A stretch of 64,000 nucleotides of DNA. It comes from Bdellovibrio sp. SKB1291214 (GTDB taxonomy: Bacteria; Bdellovibrionota; Bdellovibrionia; Bdellovibrionales; Bdellovibrionaceae). The notes beneath the pieces are model-generated. The model had not been told where the DNA came from, searched no databases, and worked only from the letters and a program-made list of their open reading frames with translations. The DNA lies in the NCBI RefSeq assembly GCF_002209355.2, contig NZ_CP106855.1:2542001-2606000 (forward strand), written 5' to 3'. Every line of letters starts with the position of its first letter. The first letter of the stretch is position 1. Below, in pieces: positions 16,495 to 24,591 of the stretch. Made by a program: the position numbers and the translations under genes.

Positions 16495-16539
16495 TAATAA
16501 AAGGTCTGTCGAAACACATAAAGTCTTCGTGTTTCGACA
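16495..16539 (-). terminator. probable terminator after rny
   Basis: A perfect 12-bp stem CTGTCGAAACAC (16505-16516) / GTGTTTCGACAG (16528-16539) with 11-base loop. On the minus strand it is followed by ACCTTTTATT, a weak U tract. It lies 40 bases after the rny stop. Confidence 0.6.
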
Positions 16540-16578
16540 GTCTAAAGGCCGTAAATTCGTGAGGAATATGATGAAGTA

Positions 16579-18162
16579 CTAAGCAAGTTCTTTGCGAGTT
16601 TGCTCTGTTACAACTGTTTCGCGCACCACGACGACTTTGATTTGTCCTGGGTAATTGCATTCTTCTTCGATTTTAGCTGCAATTTTTTTAGACAAATCTA
16701 ATGCGTGCAGATCGTCGACCTTTTTGCCGTTCACCATTACGCGACACTCGCGGCCCCCGCTCAGAACGAAACAATCAGTCACGCCTGGGAAGCTACGAGC
16801 GATGTCTTGCAATTCAGAAACTTTCTGATTGTAAGATTCGATTGTTGAACGACGTGCGCCGGGACGGGCCCCTGAAACTGCATCGGCTGCGATAACAAGG
16901 AAGGCATGATCTGTCGAAGGCTGTTCATCAAAGTGATGGGCTTTAACAGCATGTACAACGTCAGGCGCTTCACCACGAGCAGCGATGAAATCAGCACCAA
17001 TCACAGCATGGCCACCTTCTTGTACGTGGTCCATGGATTTACCAATATCGTGAAGCATGCCCACGCGGCGTGCTTTTTTGATATCAAGTCCAAGTTCTGC
17101 TGCCATCAACCCTGCAAGCCAGCCAACTTCACCACAGTGAAAGTATTGGTTTTGTGTGAAAGAATAACGATAGCGCAAAGAGCCCATCATCTGACGGATT
17201 TCCGCATTCAGACCTTCAAGCTTTAACTCTTTAGCTAAAGAATCGCCATCGTGTTTGATATTTTTGAAAAGTTCTTTCTTCTGATTTTCCGCAATTTTTT
17301 TGATGAATTCCGGAGTGATGCTTTTCTTCTCTTTAAAGATTCTTTCCAGCGTTCTGCGAGTTAGCTCGCGGCGAACAGGGTCAAAGCCCGCAACGCCCAC
17401 CATCTCCATATCTTGCTCAACGATGATGTCACAACCACAGCTATCTTGAACGGCTTTGATGTTGGCTCCCGCAGGATCCACAAACAATTTACGAGCATGG
17501 GCATCGGGAAAGTTCACCGCACCAATCCCGCGCTCAGGACAGTATGGACGTGCAAAACGGTCAATGACCATGGCCAAGATTTTTTTAGCGCGAGTTTCGG
17601 CGTGTTCTTTGGCGTCTTCCTCGTGCTCTTGGGCCAGGCGGGCTGCTCTACGAACAGCTTCATCTTCCATCTTCGCTTTAAGTTCTGACTTGAAATCCTC
17701 CGCGGAAGTTCCAAGCTTCGCTGTTAGCTTTTGAATGAATTCACCATTTAAAGACTTTTGCAGGTCTTTGATTTTTGCAAGTTCGGCCTCTTGGCCACGT
17801 AAAACTTGTTCTTGGTTTTTCACATCAGCTTCACGTTCCTGAAGTTTCTTTTTTTCTTCCTGAACGATGGAATCAGCTTTGGCTTTCTTTTCGTTGGCGA
17901 CCTCTTGCAAATCTTCAATGCGACCTTCTGACTTTAACATGTCAGGTTCCACTTTGGTCCACATTTCCATTTCGATTTCTTGAATGCGCTCTTTTTGCTC
18001 AAGCTCTTTAAGCTCGATCGCTTCCTTCGTTTCATCGATGATTTCCTGGGCCTCTTCACGAGCCAGACGAAGCGTGCGTTTCACATTCAACTTGTGCAAG
18101 GCCCAACCCAATAATCCACCGGCTATAATTCCAACCAGGGCTGTAGCAATCAATGCAGTCAT
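16579..18162 (-). CDS. rny: ribonuclease Y
   Basis: A 527-residue endoribonuclease of the RNase Y family, the initiating enzyme of mRNA decay in bacteria that use it in place of RNase E-led turnover. In order: one N-terminal membrane span (ALIATALVGIIAGGLLGWAL), a long Glu/Lys coiled coil to about residue 190, a KH domain (AGANIKAVQDSCGCDIIV), and an HD domain with GMLHDIGKSMDH and VKAHHFDE. Length and order are those of the family. ATG 18162 has AGGAG 7 bases upstream; a longer frame from 18210 has no SD. A stem-loop terminator follows the gene. Confidence 0.95.
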   Translation of the reverse strand: MTALIATALVGIIAGGLLGWALHKLNVKRTLRLAREEAQEIIDETKEAIELKELEQKERIQEIEMEMWTKVEPDMLKSEGRIEDLQEVANEKKAKADSIVQEEKKKLQEREADVKNQEQVLRGQEAELAKIKDLQKSLNGEFIQKLTAKLGTSAEDFKSELKAKMEDEAVRRAARLAQEHEEDAKEHAETRAKKILAMVIDRFARPYCPERGIGAVNFPDAHARKLFVDPAGANIKAVQDSCGCDIIVEQDMEMVGVAGFDPVRRELTRRTLERIFKEKKSITPEFIKKIAENQKKELFKNIKHDGDSLAKELKLEGLNAEIRQMMGSLRYRYSFTQNQYFHCGEVGWLAGLMAAELGLDIKKARRVGMLHDIGKSMDHVQEGGHAVIGADFIAARGEAPDVVHAVKAHHFDEQPSTDHAFLVIAADAVSGARPGARRSTIESYNQKVSELQDIARSFPGVTDCFVLSGGRECRVMVNGKKVDDLHALDLSKKIAAKIEEECNYPGQIKVVVVRETVVTEQTRKELA

Positions 18163-18270
18163 AAATACTCCTAACCCTCTAAGTTTACTGCCGAGTTCCT
18201 GATAACGCAAATTCTCATAGGGTTTACTTCATGTGTTATTCAGTCTAGACTGACGCGCAGGGAGGCAACT

Positions 18271-18750
18271 ATGGGCCAGATGGAAACGAAGACACAATGG
18301 ACAGGTAAAGGCTTAGGTTTTGCGGCCGAGTCACGAGGATTAAAGTTCGTTATGGACGGAAAGCCTGCTGACGGAAGCGATCAAGGTCCGTCTCCAAAGG
18401 AAGTTTTGCTCGCAAGCATTTGTGCCTGCTCGGGTATGGACGTGGTTTCCATTTTGCAAAAAATGCGACTGGATCTGCAGTCCTGTGATGTTGATGCGCA
18501 AACGGAAACCACGGAAGGGCATCCTGCCATCTTTAAATTGGTTCGTGTGCAATATTTGATCAAGGGCAGTAATATCAAACCGGAGCAAGCCATCAAAGCA
18601 GTGACTTTGTCGATGACGAAGTACTGCGGCGTCACTGCTATGGTATGTCCCACGTCTCCTGTGCAATTTGAAATCTTTTTGAACACAGAAAAGATTCACG
18701 ACGGTAAAGCAGACTTCACAGAAGCCATGAAGGAATCTCACAAGTCATGA
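18271..18750 (+). CDS. OsmC-family protein
   Basis: A 159-residue protein of the OsmC/Ohr group of thiol-dependent hydroperoxide reductases. PSPKEVLLASICACSGMD holds Cys51 and Cys53, and KYCGVTAMVCPTSP holds Cys119 and Cys126. The family uses one Cys from each region, so peroxidase activity is plausible, though many YhfA-like members are uncharacterised. SD GGGAGG lies 7 bases before the ATG. Its stop overlaps the arfB start (ATGA), so the two are co-transcribed. Confidence 0.88.
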   Translation: MGQMETKTQWTGKGLGFAAESRGLKFVMDGKPADGSDQGPSPKEVLLASICACSGMDVVSILQKMRLDLQSCDVDAQTETTEGHPAIFKLVRVQYLIKGSNIKPEQAIKAVTLSMTKYCGVTAMVCPTSPVQFEIFLNTEKIHDGKADFTEAMKESHKS

Positions 18751-19151
18751 TCATTGATGTCGCGCAGTTTTATCACGAATTTGATTTCACCTATGCTCGC
18801 TCTCGCGGGCCGGGTGGGCAAAATGTAAATCGCACCAATTCGGCGGCGATTTTACGTTGGAATGTGCGCGACAGCCAAAGTTTGCCGGAGCCGATTAAGT
18901 TGCGTTTGCTGGAAAAGTTGGCAAATCAGCTCACAGTTGATGGTGATATCTTGATTCGCAGTGAAGAATTCAGAGATCAAGATCAGAATCGTTCAGCTTG
19001 CCTCAAACGATTGCAGGCCTTGGTGCAAAAGGCCTTATTCGTTCCTAAGAAACGGGTCGCAACCAAACCCACTCGCAGTTCTGTGCGAAAACGGTTGGAT
19101 TCTAAGAAACGTCATTCCGAAGTCAAAGCCGGCCGCAAAAAACTTTATTAG
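18747..19151 (+). CDS. arfB: peptidyl-tRNA hydrolase ArfB (YaeJ)
   Basis: A 134-residue release-factor-like protein. RSRGPGGQNVNRT gives the catalytic GGQ at residues 23-25, and the basic Arg/Lys tail (about 100-134) is the kind that enters the empty mRNA channel of stalled ribosomes. It lacks codon-recognition domains and so should rescue stalled ribosomes rather than terminate at stop codons. It overlaps the OsmC gene upstream and the convergent MFS gene downstream by 4 bases each. Confidence 0.93.
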   Translation: MIIDVAQFYHEFDFTYARSRGPGGQNVNRTNSAAILRWNVRDSQSLPEPIKLRLLEKLANQLTVDGDILIRSEEFRDQDQNRSACLKRLQALVQKALFVPKKRVATKPTRSSVRKRLDSKKRHSEVKAGRKKLY

Positions 19152-20413
19152 TGAGCTTCTGCGATCACAGGCTCGGTGGCAGGGCCTTGCGGCCCCTCTG
19201 TCGCGGTGATTTTGCGCGAGAGATAAATCGCGATCAAAGTTACAGTGATCGACATATATCCCACCAGTTCATAGTTTTCCAAGCGGCCCGAAGGCGCTTT
19301 AACAATGATGATGCCTGCGATATAGCTGGCCAGCGCAGAGGATAGCTGTTGCACGCAACTAACGATACTCATAAAGCTGCCACGATTTTGCGGTGACGCG
19401 GTTCCAGAGACCAGGGCTGTCGCTGGAATCATTCTGCCTCCGGAGACCACAAAGAACACGGACGTGATCGAAAGCACCAACCAAGCTGGACTTGCTGTCA
19501 GATGAGTGATGGCGAAGATCGGCAGAGTGCACAGGGCGGCGCCAAATAAAAAGACCTTGTGTTTTCCTAATCGATCCGACATGCGACCAATCATCGGTGA
19601 AGTAAAGATCGTAAATAACCCACCAATCATGTAAATCAATGGCAGTTGTTCTTCGGTCAAACCTGCATTGGAAACCATCGATGGTGATAAGTACGGAATA
19701 ATCGCAAAGTGACCAAAAATCACAGTCGACATAAATATCAAAGCACGGATTTGATTTTTATTTTTAAAAATACGCAGCAAAGACTGATAGACAGCTTCTT
19801 TTTCCCGCGGATGCTCCAAATGACCACGTACAGGTGGAACGCCAAAATAAGCAACCACGCATAGCACGAGGGACGCCACTCCTAGAAATATAAAAGGCGC
19901 ATGCCACGAGAATTGGTTTGCAAGATACAAGCTAAACGGGACACCAAAAATCGAGGCCACTGAAAACGAAGTCATGATGATCCCCATTGCAGAGCCGCGG
20001 CGTTCGTATGAAATAGCGTCGCTGACAATCGAAAGAACCAGTGAGCTGAGCACGCCACCAAAAATTCCTGTTAAACCACGCGCCAACAAAAGGAGTTCGT
20101 AGGTAGGTGCCAAGGCGCACGCAATAGTTCCAATCGAAAAGCCAAGGAAGAAAAATAGCAGCATGTTCTTGCGATCAAACTTATCCATAAAGAATGAGGC
20201 TGTGAAACCACTTAGGCCCGCGCAGAAGCTGTACGATGACACAAGTAGTCCGAACTGGTGTGGGGAGATCTGAAACAGCCGCATGAGTTGAGGTCCCAGT
20301 GGCATCATGATCATGAAATCCACGATAGAGCTGAATTGAACAGATGCTAATATTCCTAGAAGTACTTTTTCTTTTTTAGAAAACACCGCGGGGTCCTTTT
20401 TGTTGACGTCCAT
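19148..20413 (-). CDS. MFS transporter, drug-efflux type
   Basis: A 421-residue carrier with 12 predicted spans. FMDKFDRKNMLL after the second span is the MFS motif A, and RMSDRLGKHKVF is its repeat in the second half. The fold and length fit DHA1 proton-coupled exporters (arabinose/drug efflux type); the substrate is not predictable. Start ATG 20413 has at most a weak SD. It is only 25 bases from the divergent ATG at 20439, and the promoter of that gene overlaps this start codon. Confidence 0.88.
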   Translation of the reverse strand: MDVNKKDPAVFSKKEKVLLGILASVQFSSIVDFMIMMPLGPQLMRLFQISPHQFGLLVSSYSFCAGLSGFTASFFMDKFDRKNMLLFFFLGFSIGTIACALAPTYELLLLARGLTGIFGGVLSSLVLSIVSDAISYERRGSAMGIIMTSFSVASIFGVPFSLYLANQFSWHAPFIFLGVASLVLCVVAYFGVPPVRGHLEHPREKEAVYQSLLRIFKNKNQIRALIFMSTVIFGHFAIIPYLSPSMVSNAGLTEEQLPLIYMIGGLFTIFTSPMIGRMSDRLGKHKVFLFGAALCTLPIFAITHLTASPAWLVLSITSVFFVVSGGRMIPATALVSGTASPQNRGSFMSIVSCVQQLSSALASYIAGIIIVKAPSGRLENYELVGYMSITVTLIAIYLSRKITATEGPQGPATEPVIAEAH

Positions 20414-20439
20414 CGAAAATATCCGATAATTCAAGTCTA
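20403..20439 (+). promoter_or_regulatory. sigma70-type promoter with start codon next to +1
   Basis: TTGACG at 20403-20408, 16-base spacer, GATAAT at 20425-20430, ATG at 20439. The predicted start of transcription (about 20437) leaves no room for an SD. The promoter overlaps the start codon of the divergent MFS gene. Confidence 0.6.
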
Positions 20440-20831
20440 TGGCAACACTAAGTAAAATTCTAAAAACTATTTTGGGCTTTGTTATTTTCGCAGGAATTCT
20501 CTGGGTTGTGATTAACAACTACAGCGTGATTTTTTCCAAGACGGTCGTCGGTGAAGTTGTGAACGTAGAACGCGTTGAGTTGCCAGTTGCCTTGATTGCC
20601 CGTGCCGGCGGCGAACTGAATGAAAAAGTCTTTTCTTTCGCGATCAGCGTGAAAGATCAAAACTCGAATGAACTGTTTGCAGCCACATCTGAAGATCGTC
20701 AGTGGGCGATTGTTCAAAAGGGTCAATGTGTAGAGGCCGTATATTTGCCATACCCACCGTGGAAATTGGAAAAACGCGGTACTTACTTTGGAGCACGCTT
20801 AGTAAAATTGTACGAATGCCCTGCTAAATAG
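20439..20831 (+). CDS. single-span membrane-anchored protein, unknown function
   Basis: A 130-residue protein with an N-terminal membrane anchor (KTILGFVIFAGILWVVI, about residues 9-25) and a soluble domain outside the membrane. Its segments KVFSFAISVKD, WAIVQKGQCVEAVYLPYPPW and GTYFGARLVKLYECP include two Cys (110-127 region). No family recognised. It has no SD and appears leaderless. TauE/SafE follows 14 bases later and may be co-transcribed. Confidence 0.65.
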   Translation: MATLSKILKTILGFVIFAGILWVVINNYSVIFSKTVVGEVVNVERVELPVALIARAGGELNEKVFSFAISVKDQNSNELFAATSEDRQWAIVQKGQCVEAVYLPYPPWKLEKRGTYFGARLVKLYECPAK

Positions 20832-20845
20832 GGATTTAGGTTTTT

Positions 20846-21658
20846 ATGCATGAGATACTTCTTCTAATCACAGCAGTCGGAGCAGGGTTTTTAGGAGCTT
20901 TGCTGGGGTTGGGAGGAGGTATCATCATCGTGCCTGTTCTCACGCTTATTTATCACATCGACATTCGCTATGCCATTGCAGCCAGTTTAATCTCTATTGT
21001 CGCAACGTCTTCCGGCGCGGCGGCCAGTTATCTTAAAGATTCACTCACGAACCTGCGTTTAGCCGTGTTTTTAGAAATCGGCACGGTGAGTGGTGCGATC
21101 GTCGGATTTTTACTCGCGTCGTATATCAAAGCCAAGTTTCTGTTTTTAATCTTTGGCGTGTTTTTGTTTTTCTCAGCATTAATGATGCTTAGAAAACGCC
21201 ACGAGCATTATTCTCCCGTCAATCATCCTTGGGCTGACAAATTGAAACTCGATGGTGGTTTTCCCGAGGGTGGACATTGGAAGACCTACAAAGTCGAGAT
21301 GGTGCCGCTGGGCTTATTTGCGATGTTTGGTGCGGGGGTGCTTTCCGCGTTACTTGGTATCGGCAGTGGTATTTTCAAGGTTCTTGCAATGGACGGGGCG
21401 ATGAAACTTCCTATTAAAGTGTCATCAGCGACTTCCAATTTCATGATTGGCGTCACGGCTTCAGCAAGTGCCGGTGCTTATTTGTTAAAAGGTGATGTGC
21501 GACCTGAAATCGCGGCGCCAGTTGCGGTGGGAATTATCATCGGCTCTATGGCCGGTGCAAAAGCCATGACCAAGATGCCAGCCGGTGTGATTCGAAAAAT
21601 CTTCGCTGTGATTCTTTCTATTGTTTCCGTTCAAATGATCATGAAGGGGCTTAAATAA
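20846..21658 (+). CDS. TauE/SafE family anion exporter
   Basis: A 270-residue membrane protein of the TauE/SafE (DUF81) family with about eight spans. It shows the duplicated glycine-rich motif GALLGLGGGIIIVP near residue 15 and SALLGIGSGIFKV near 168. Members export sulfite, sulfoacetate or other anions. It is followed, with a TAATG overlap, by a DUF1634 protein, its usual genomic partner. Confidence 0.92.
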   Translation: MHEILLLITAVGAGFLGALLGLGGGIIIVPVLTLIYHIDIRYAIAASLISIVATSSGAAASYLKDSLTNLRLAVFLEIGTVSGAIVGFLLASYIKAKFLFLIFGVFLFFSALMMLRKRHEHYSPVNHPWADKLKLDGGFPEGGHWKTYKVEMVPLGLFAMFGAGVLSALLGIGSGIFKVLAMDGAMKLPIKVSSATSNFMIGVTASASAGAYLLKGDVRPEIAAPVAVGIIIGSMAGAKAMTKMPAGVIRKIFAVILSIVSVQMIMKGLK

Positions 21659-22044
21659 TGGCGCCACAATCCCAACAAGACCAAGCTCTTCACGATTTAG
21701 AACTTAAAATCAGTAAAATGCTTCGAAGTGGAGTTTACATCTCCGGTGCCTTGATGAGTATCGGCTGGATCTGGCAATGGATTGTTGAGGGAGATACTCT
21801 GGCAACGTTCCAAACCTACGAACAGAAATCTCTTTACGAAACCCTTCATTGGGCCGTGGTGATGCAAAATCGTCCGCTCATTATCTCTATCGCAGGTCTT
21901 GCAGTTTTGGTTTTACTGCCGATCACGCGCGTTTTCTTAACGGGCATCCTATTTGTAAAGCAGAAAGACAGGATTTTAGCCCTTATGGCCTTTGCGGTTT
22001 TCTTTTGCCTGGTGGCCAGTTTCTTTTTGGGTATCGATCTTTAG
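21658..22044 (+). CDS. DUF1634 membrane protein
   Basis: A 128-residue protein with three hydrophobic segments, near residues 22-40, 72-95 and 105-126. DUF1634 proteins are nearly always encoded next to TauE/SafE and presumably assist the transporter. The start codon overlaps the TauE stop by one base, so coupling is likely. Confidence 0.88.
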   Translation: MAPQSQQDQALHDLELKISKMLRSGVYISGALMSIGWIWQWIVEGDTLATFQTYEQKSLYETLHWAVVMQNRPLIISIAGLAVLVLLPITRVFLTGILFVKQKDRILALMAFAVFFCLVASFFLGIDL

Positions 22045-22196
22045 CACTCAAAATGTTTCTAGAGCATCGTCGGCGCATTTTCTCTTATTATGGTTTAGTT
22101 CGATTGCGAACACTTAAAGCCGTCAACCCTGTCGGTGATTGCGATCTTCTGATATAAGCATTTCTTTAAGTAAGTACCGCAATTGAAAGAACGCCT

Positions 22197-22454
22197 ATGT
22201 TATTAAAAGATTATCTCAGGGATAAAAGGGTTTCCGCAGGTTTTGATCTCTCTGAAGCCTCTCAGCAGCTAGGATATCAAGACTTCAAATTCCTTTCTAA
22301 CGTCGAGCTTGGCATCAAATTACCCACCACGGATTTGCTTTTAAAAATGTGCGATGTTTACGGGGTCAGTCCTGCAGAGATGCGCGAAGTCTATATTAAT
22401 GAAGCAAAAAGTCGGGCTACGGCTTCTGCAGCGGAACGTTGGGATAATGATTAA
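22197..22454 (+). CDS. mini HTH (XRE-like) regulator, paralogue B
   Basis: An 85-residue paralogue of the proteins at 3936 and 23152: YLRDKRV, SEASQQLGY, FLSNVELGIK, LLLKMCDVYGV, EMREVYINEAKSRA and a terminal RW. Almost the whole chain is a compact HTH plus one helix. The SD is weak (GAAAGA). It lies 153 bases after DUF1634 and probably has its own promoter. Targets are unknown; autoregulation would be usual for such proteins. Confidence 0.75.
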   Translation: MLLKDYLRDKRVSAGFDLSEASQQLGYQDFKFLSNVELGIKLPTTDLLLKMCDVYGVSPAEMREVYINEAKSRATASAAERWDND

Positions 22455-22775
22455 TATGAGTTGGCTTGCGAATTTTATATAGCCGATGTGATCGCGACTG
22501 AGATGGCAATAACAATTAAGTAAATCAGAATAAACTTCTTAAGATTCATGCGCGCGACACTACAAGAAAAATTCCAGAGAGAGAAGTGCTGACTTCAGTG
22601 CTAGCCCGCGTATAAACCATTTTTGCAAGACTACTGAGAACTCCGTAACTTTTTAGCATCGATAAATTCTCGGGCAAAATTGATTGAATAGAGTTGCTCA
22701 CTCTTAAAGAGCGTCTGGGTTTTCTCTCAAAACAAACTTTGCTAAAACAAATGTTCACCTAAAGGATTTATTTCG
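22455..22775. other. 321-base gap between HTH and exported-protein genes
   Basis: No gene of usual size is supported. A 24-codon hydrophobic peptide frame on the minus strand (22549-22475) is listed separately. A 70-codon minus-strand frame ending at 22546 has no SD and is not protein-like. The 3' part must hold the promoter of the 22776 gene. Confidence 0.5.
22475..22549 (-). CDS. possible 24-residue membrane peptide
   Basis: The frame encodes a two-Lys start followed by an unbroken hydrophobic stretch (MNLKKFILIYLIVIAISVAI and four more residues), the pattern of a tiny single-span membrane peptide. No SD or well-placed -10 box precedes the ATG, so it may be chance. Confidence 0.25.
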   Translation of the reverse strand: MNLKKFILIYLIVIAISVAITSAI

Positions 22776-23129
22776 ATGCAAAAATATTTATTTACTATTG
22801 TCTTGATCATCAGTTGTTTTGCATCAGCAGGGCTCAATGAAAAAGCAGTCAGCTGTGTAAAAGTAACGGGGGACACCGCTTTGGTGGTCACTGTTGCAAA
22901 TAATGAAAATCTAATAGCTGTGGTCTCTGCAGTGGCGAACAAACAGGAGCGCATCATCTTGAATAGGGATGTTGTTCACAATTATAAATATAATTTCTCC
23001 TCTTATGAAAGCGCAGATCATGAATTCTATTTGTTAATTTCTCGAATGGATGGAAAAGGACAAATGTTACTGAATGATGGCAGTAACATCCTTTCGGCGG
23101 ATGACTTAAACTGCCAGGAATTGCAGTAA
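22776..23129 (+). CDS. small exported protein
   Basis: A 117-residue protein with signal peptide QKYLFTIVLIISCFASA, cut before GLNEKA. The mature part has two Cys (near 28 and 114) that could pair at its ends. It contains beta-rich segments such as TALVVTVANNENLIAVVSA. No family recognised. AAAGGA lies about 10 bases before the ATG. HTH paralogue C follows 22 bases later and may share the transcript. Confidence 0.65.
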   Translation: MQKYLFTIVLIISCFASAGLNEKAVSCVKVTGDTALVVTVANNENLIAVVSAVANKQERIILNRDVVHNYKYNFSSYESADHEFYLLISRMDGKGQMLLNDGSNILSADDLNCQELQ

Positions 23130-23151
23130 GTGAAGTTTAGGAAAGTACGCC

Positions 23152-23499
23152 ATGATGTTTTTAAGATATTTTATAAAAGATAAAAGAATTGCTTCTTGTC
23201 TTACGCAGCACCAAGCCTCTGTGAGGCTTGGGTATAAATCCTCCCAATTTCTTTCAAATATCGAACTGGGAAAAAGACAACCGCCGATCAGTCTTCTTAA
23301 GAAAATGTGTGAAACCTATAACATCGATTTATCTGAAATGCGCAATGTCTATATCTATGATGCTCGAGAAAGAGCTCGGATCGCAGCCGCTCATCGATGG
23401 GATTACTATAAGAAAACCCCCGGTTGCAAAAGTTCTTCCTTTGATGAACTTGAATCGGGCGTCTATGAGATCAGCTCTGTAAAGGTGAAGACTGTGTGA
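23152..23499 (+). CDS. mini HTH (XRE-like) regulator, paralogue C
   Basis: A 115-residue protein: the same 85-residue HTH module as at 3936 and 22197 (YFIKDKRI, HQASVRLGY, FLSNIELGKR, LLKKMCETYNI, EMRNVYIYDARERA, HRWDYY) plus a 30-residue polar C-terminal extension. SD-like AGGAAAG precedes the ATG pair at 23152/23155. It sits less than 1 kb from paralogue B, suggesting local duplication with the exported gene between them. Confidence 0.75.
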   Translation: MMFLRYFIKDKRIASCLTQHQASVRLGYKSSQFLSNIELGKRQPPISLLKKMCETYNIDLSEMRNVYIYDARERARIAAAHRWDYYKKTPGCKSSSFDELESGVYEISSVKVKTV

Positions 23500-23634
23500 G
23501 GGAATGGTTTGTCTTCATATGAGAGCTGTCTGTCTAAGGTTATTGTGGTCCCAAACCTGGGAAATGTCAAAATGGTCGGGCCCTCGCTGAAAAGTGCTGG
23601 CCCTTATCAAGCCTCGAGTCTTAAGATAAAAGGC

Positions 23635-24117
23635 ATGAATACTAAAATCTTCAAATTTAACGCCTTCCTTGCAGCTTACGGTCTTTTCAAAATCCCTCTT
23701 TTGGTATTTATAGGTCCCAAAGTGGTGGAAATGACGGATAAGAAATTCGTTATTAAGATTCCACTGGGCTACCGAACGAAAAACCATCTGAACTCGATGT
23801 ACTTTGGTGCTTTGGGAGTGGGTGCTGAACTTTCGATTGCGGCCCCCGCAGTGCAGGTGATTGCTGAAAGTAAGCAAAAAATTGACTTCATCTTTAAGGA
23901 TTTCACAGCCCAATACGGAAAACGTGCTGACGGTGGTGTTCACTTCATCTGCGATGAAGTCGAAGCGGTAAAATCGTTGATCGAAGAAGCTAAGAAAAAT
24001 CCAGAGCGTCTGGAAAGAAAAATGAAAGGCTATGCTATTGTGCCAAGCAAAAGCCAAGAGCCGGTCATGACCTATGAATTGACTTTGTCTGTAAGAAATC
24101 GCTCCCTAAAATCCTAG
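23635..24117 (+). CDS. DUF4442 hotdog-fold protein
   Basis: A 160-residue protein resembling DUF4442, a hotdog-fold group related to acyl-CoA thioesterases. Supporting segments are AAYGLFKIPLLVFIGPKVVEM near the N terminus and IPLGYRTKNHLNSMYFGALGVGAEL, the usual N-x-MYFGA-like active-site helix region. An acyl-thioester substrate is inferred from the fold only. The frame is open from 23509, but ATG 23635 with AAAGG just before it matches family starts. The GNAT gene follows after 22 bases. Confidence 0.75.
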   Translation: MNTKIFKFNAFLAAYGLFKIPLLVFIGPKVVEMTDKKFVIKIPLGYRTKNHLNSMYFGALGVGAELSIAAPAVQVIAESKQKIDFIFKDFTAQYGKRADGGVHFICDEVEAVKSLIEEAKKNPERLERKMKGYAIVPSKSQEPVMTYELTLSVRNRSLKS

Positions 24118-24139
24118 TCGTGATTTTTTAAGGGTTATC

Positions 24140-24574
24140 ATGTCCATTGAAATTAAAGAAATCCGATATGCTTCCAGCGAGTATCAGCTGGAAGTAAATC
24201 TTCGCTATGAAATTTTGCGAAAACCTTTAGGGCTCAAATTTACCCAAGAAGAACTTAAAGCGGAAAAAGACGACATCCATCTCGGAGCCTTTCGCGGAAA
24301 GCTCCTGTTTGGTTGCCTTCTTCTAAGAAAACACGACAACACCACAGTAAAAATGCGCCAAGTCGCTGTACAGGCGCATACTCAAGGTACGGGCATAGGT
24401 CGCTTATTGGTGGAGGCCTCGGAAACCAAAGCCAAAGAGCTTGGCTATTCAGTGATCGAACTGAATGCCCGAGAAACCGCAGTGCCATTCTATCAGAAGG
24501 TTGGTTATGAAACGATAGGTGACACTGTCGGCGTCGCAGGTCTTCCCCATAAAATCATGAGAAAGAAAATCTAA
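24140..24574 (+). CDS. GNAT-family N-acetyltransferase
   Basis: A 144-residue acetyltransferase. It has the acetyl-CoA binding loop QVAVQAHTQGTGIGRLLVEA (Q/R-x-x-G-x-G) at about 73-92 and the late motif NARETAVPFYQKVGYETIG typical of ElaA/YjcF-like GNATs. LRYEILRKPLGL near residue 22 supports that subgroup. The acceptor is unknown. A weak SD (AAGGG) precedes the ATG. It probably shares a transcript with the DUF4442 gene. Confidence 0.9.
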   Translation: MSIEIKEIRYASSEYQLEVNLRYEILRKPLGLKFTQEELKAEKDDIHLGAFRGKLLFGCLLLRKHDNTTVKMRQVAVQAHTQGTGIGRLLVEASETKAKELGYSVIELNARETAVPFYQKVGYETIGDTVGVAGLPHKIMRKKI

Positions 24575-24591
24575 AAAGGTGCGAGGCCTGG

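Noticed and set aside
22546-22758. A 70-codon minus-strand frame whose stop overlaps the ATG of the 24-residue peptide
   Set aside because: GTG start without SD, no hydrophobic or domain pattern, and a composition unlike neighbouring proteins. The ATGA overlap is likely chance.
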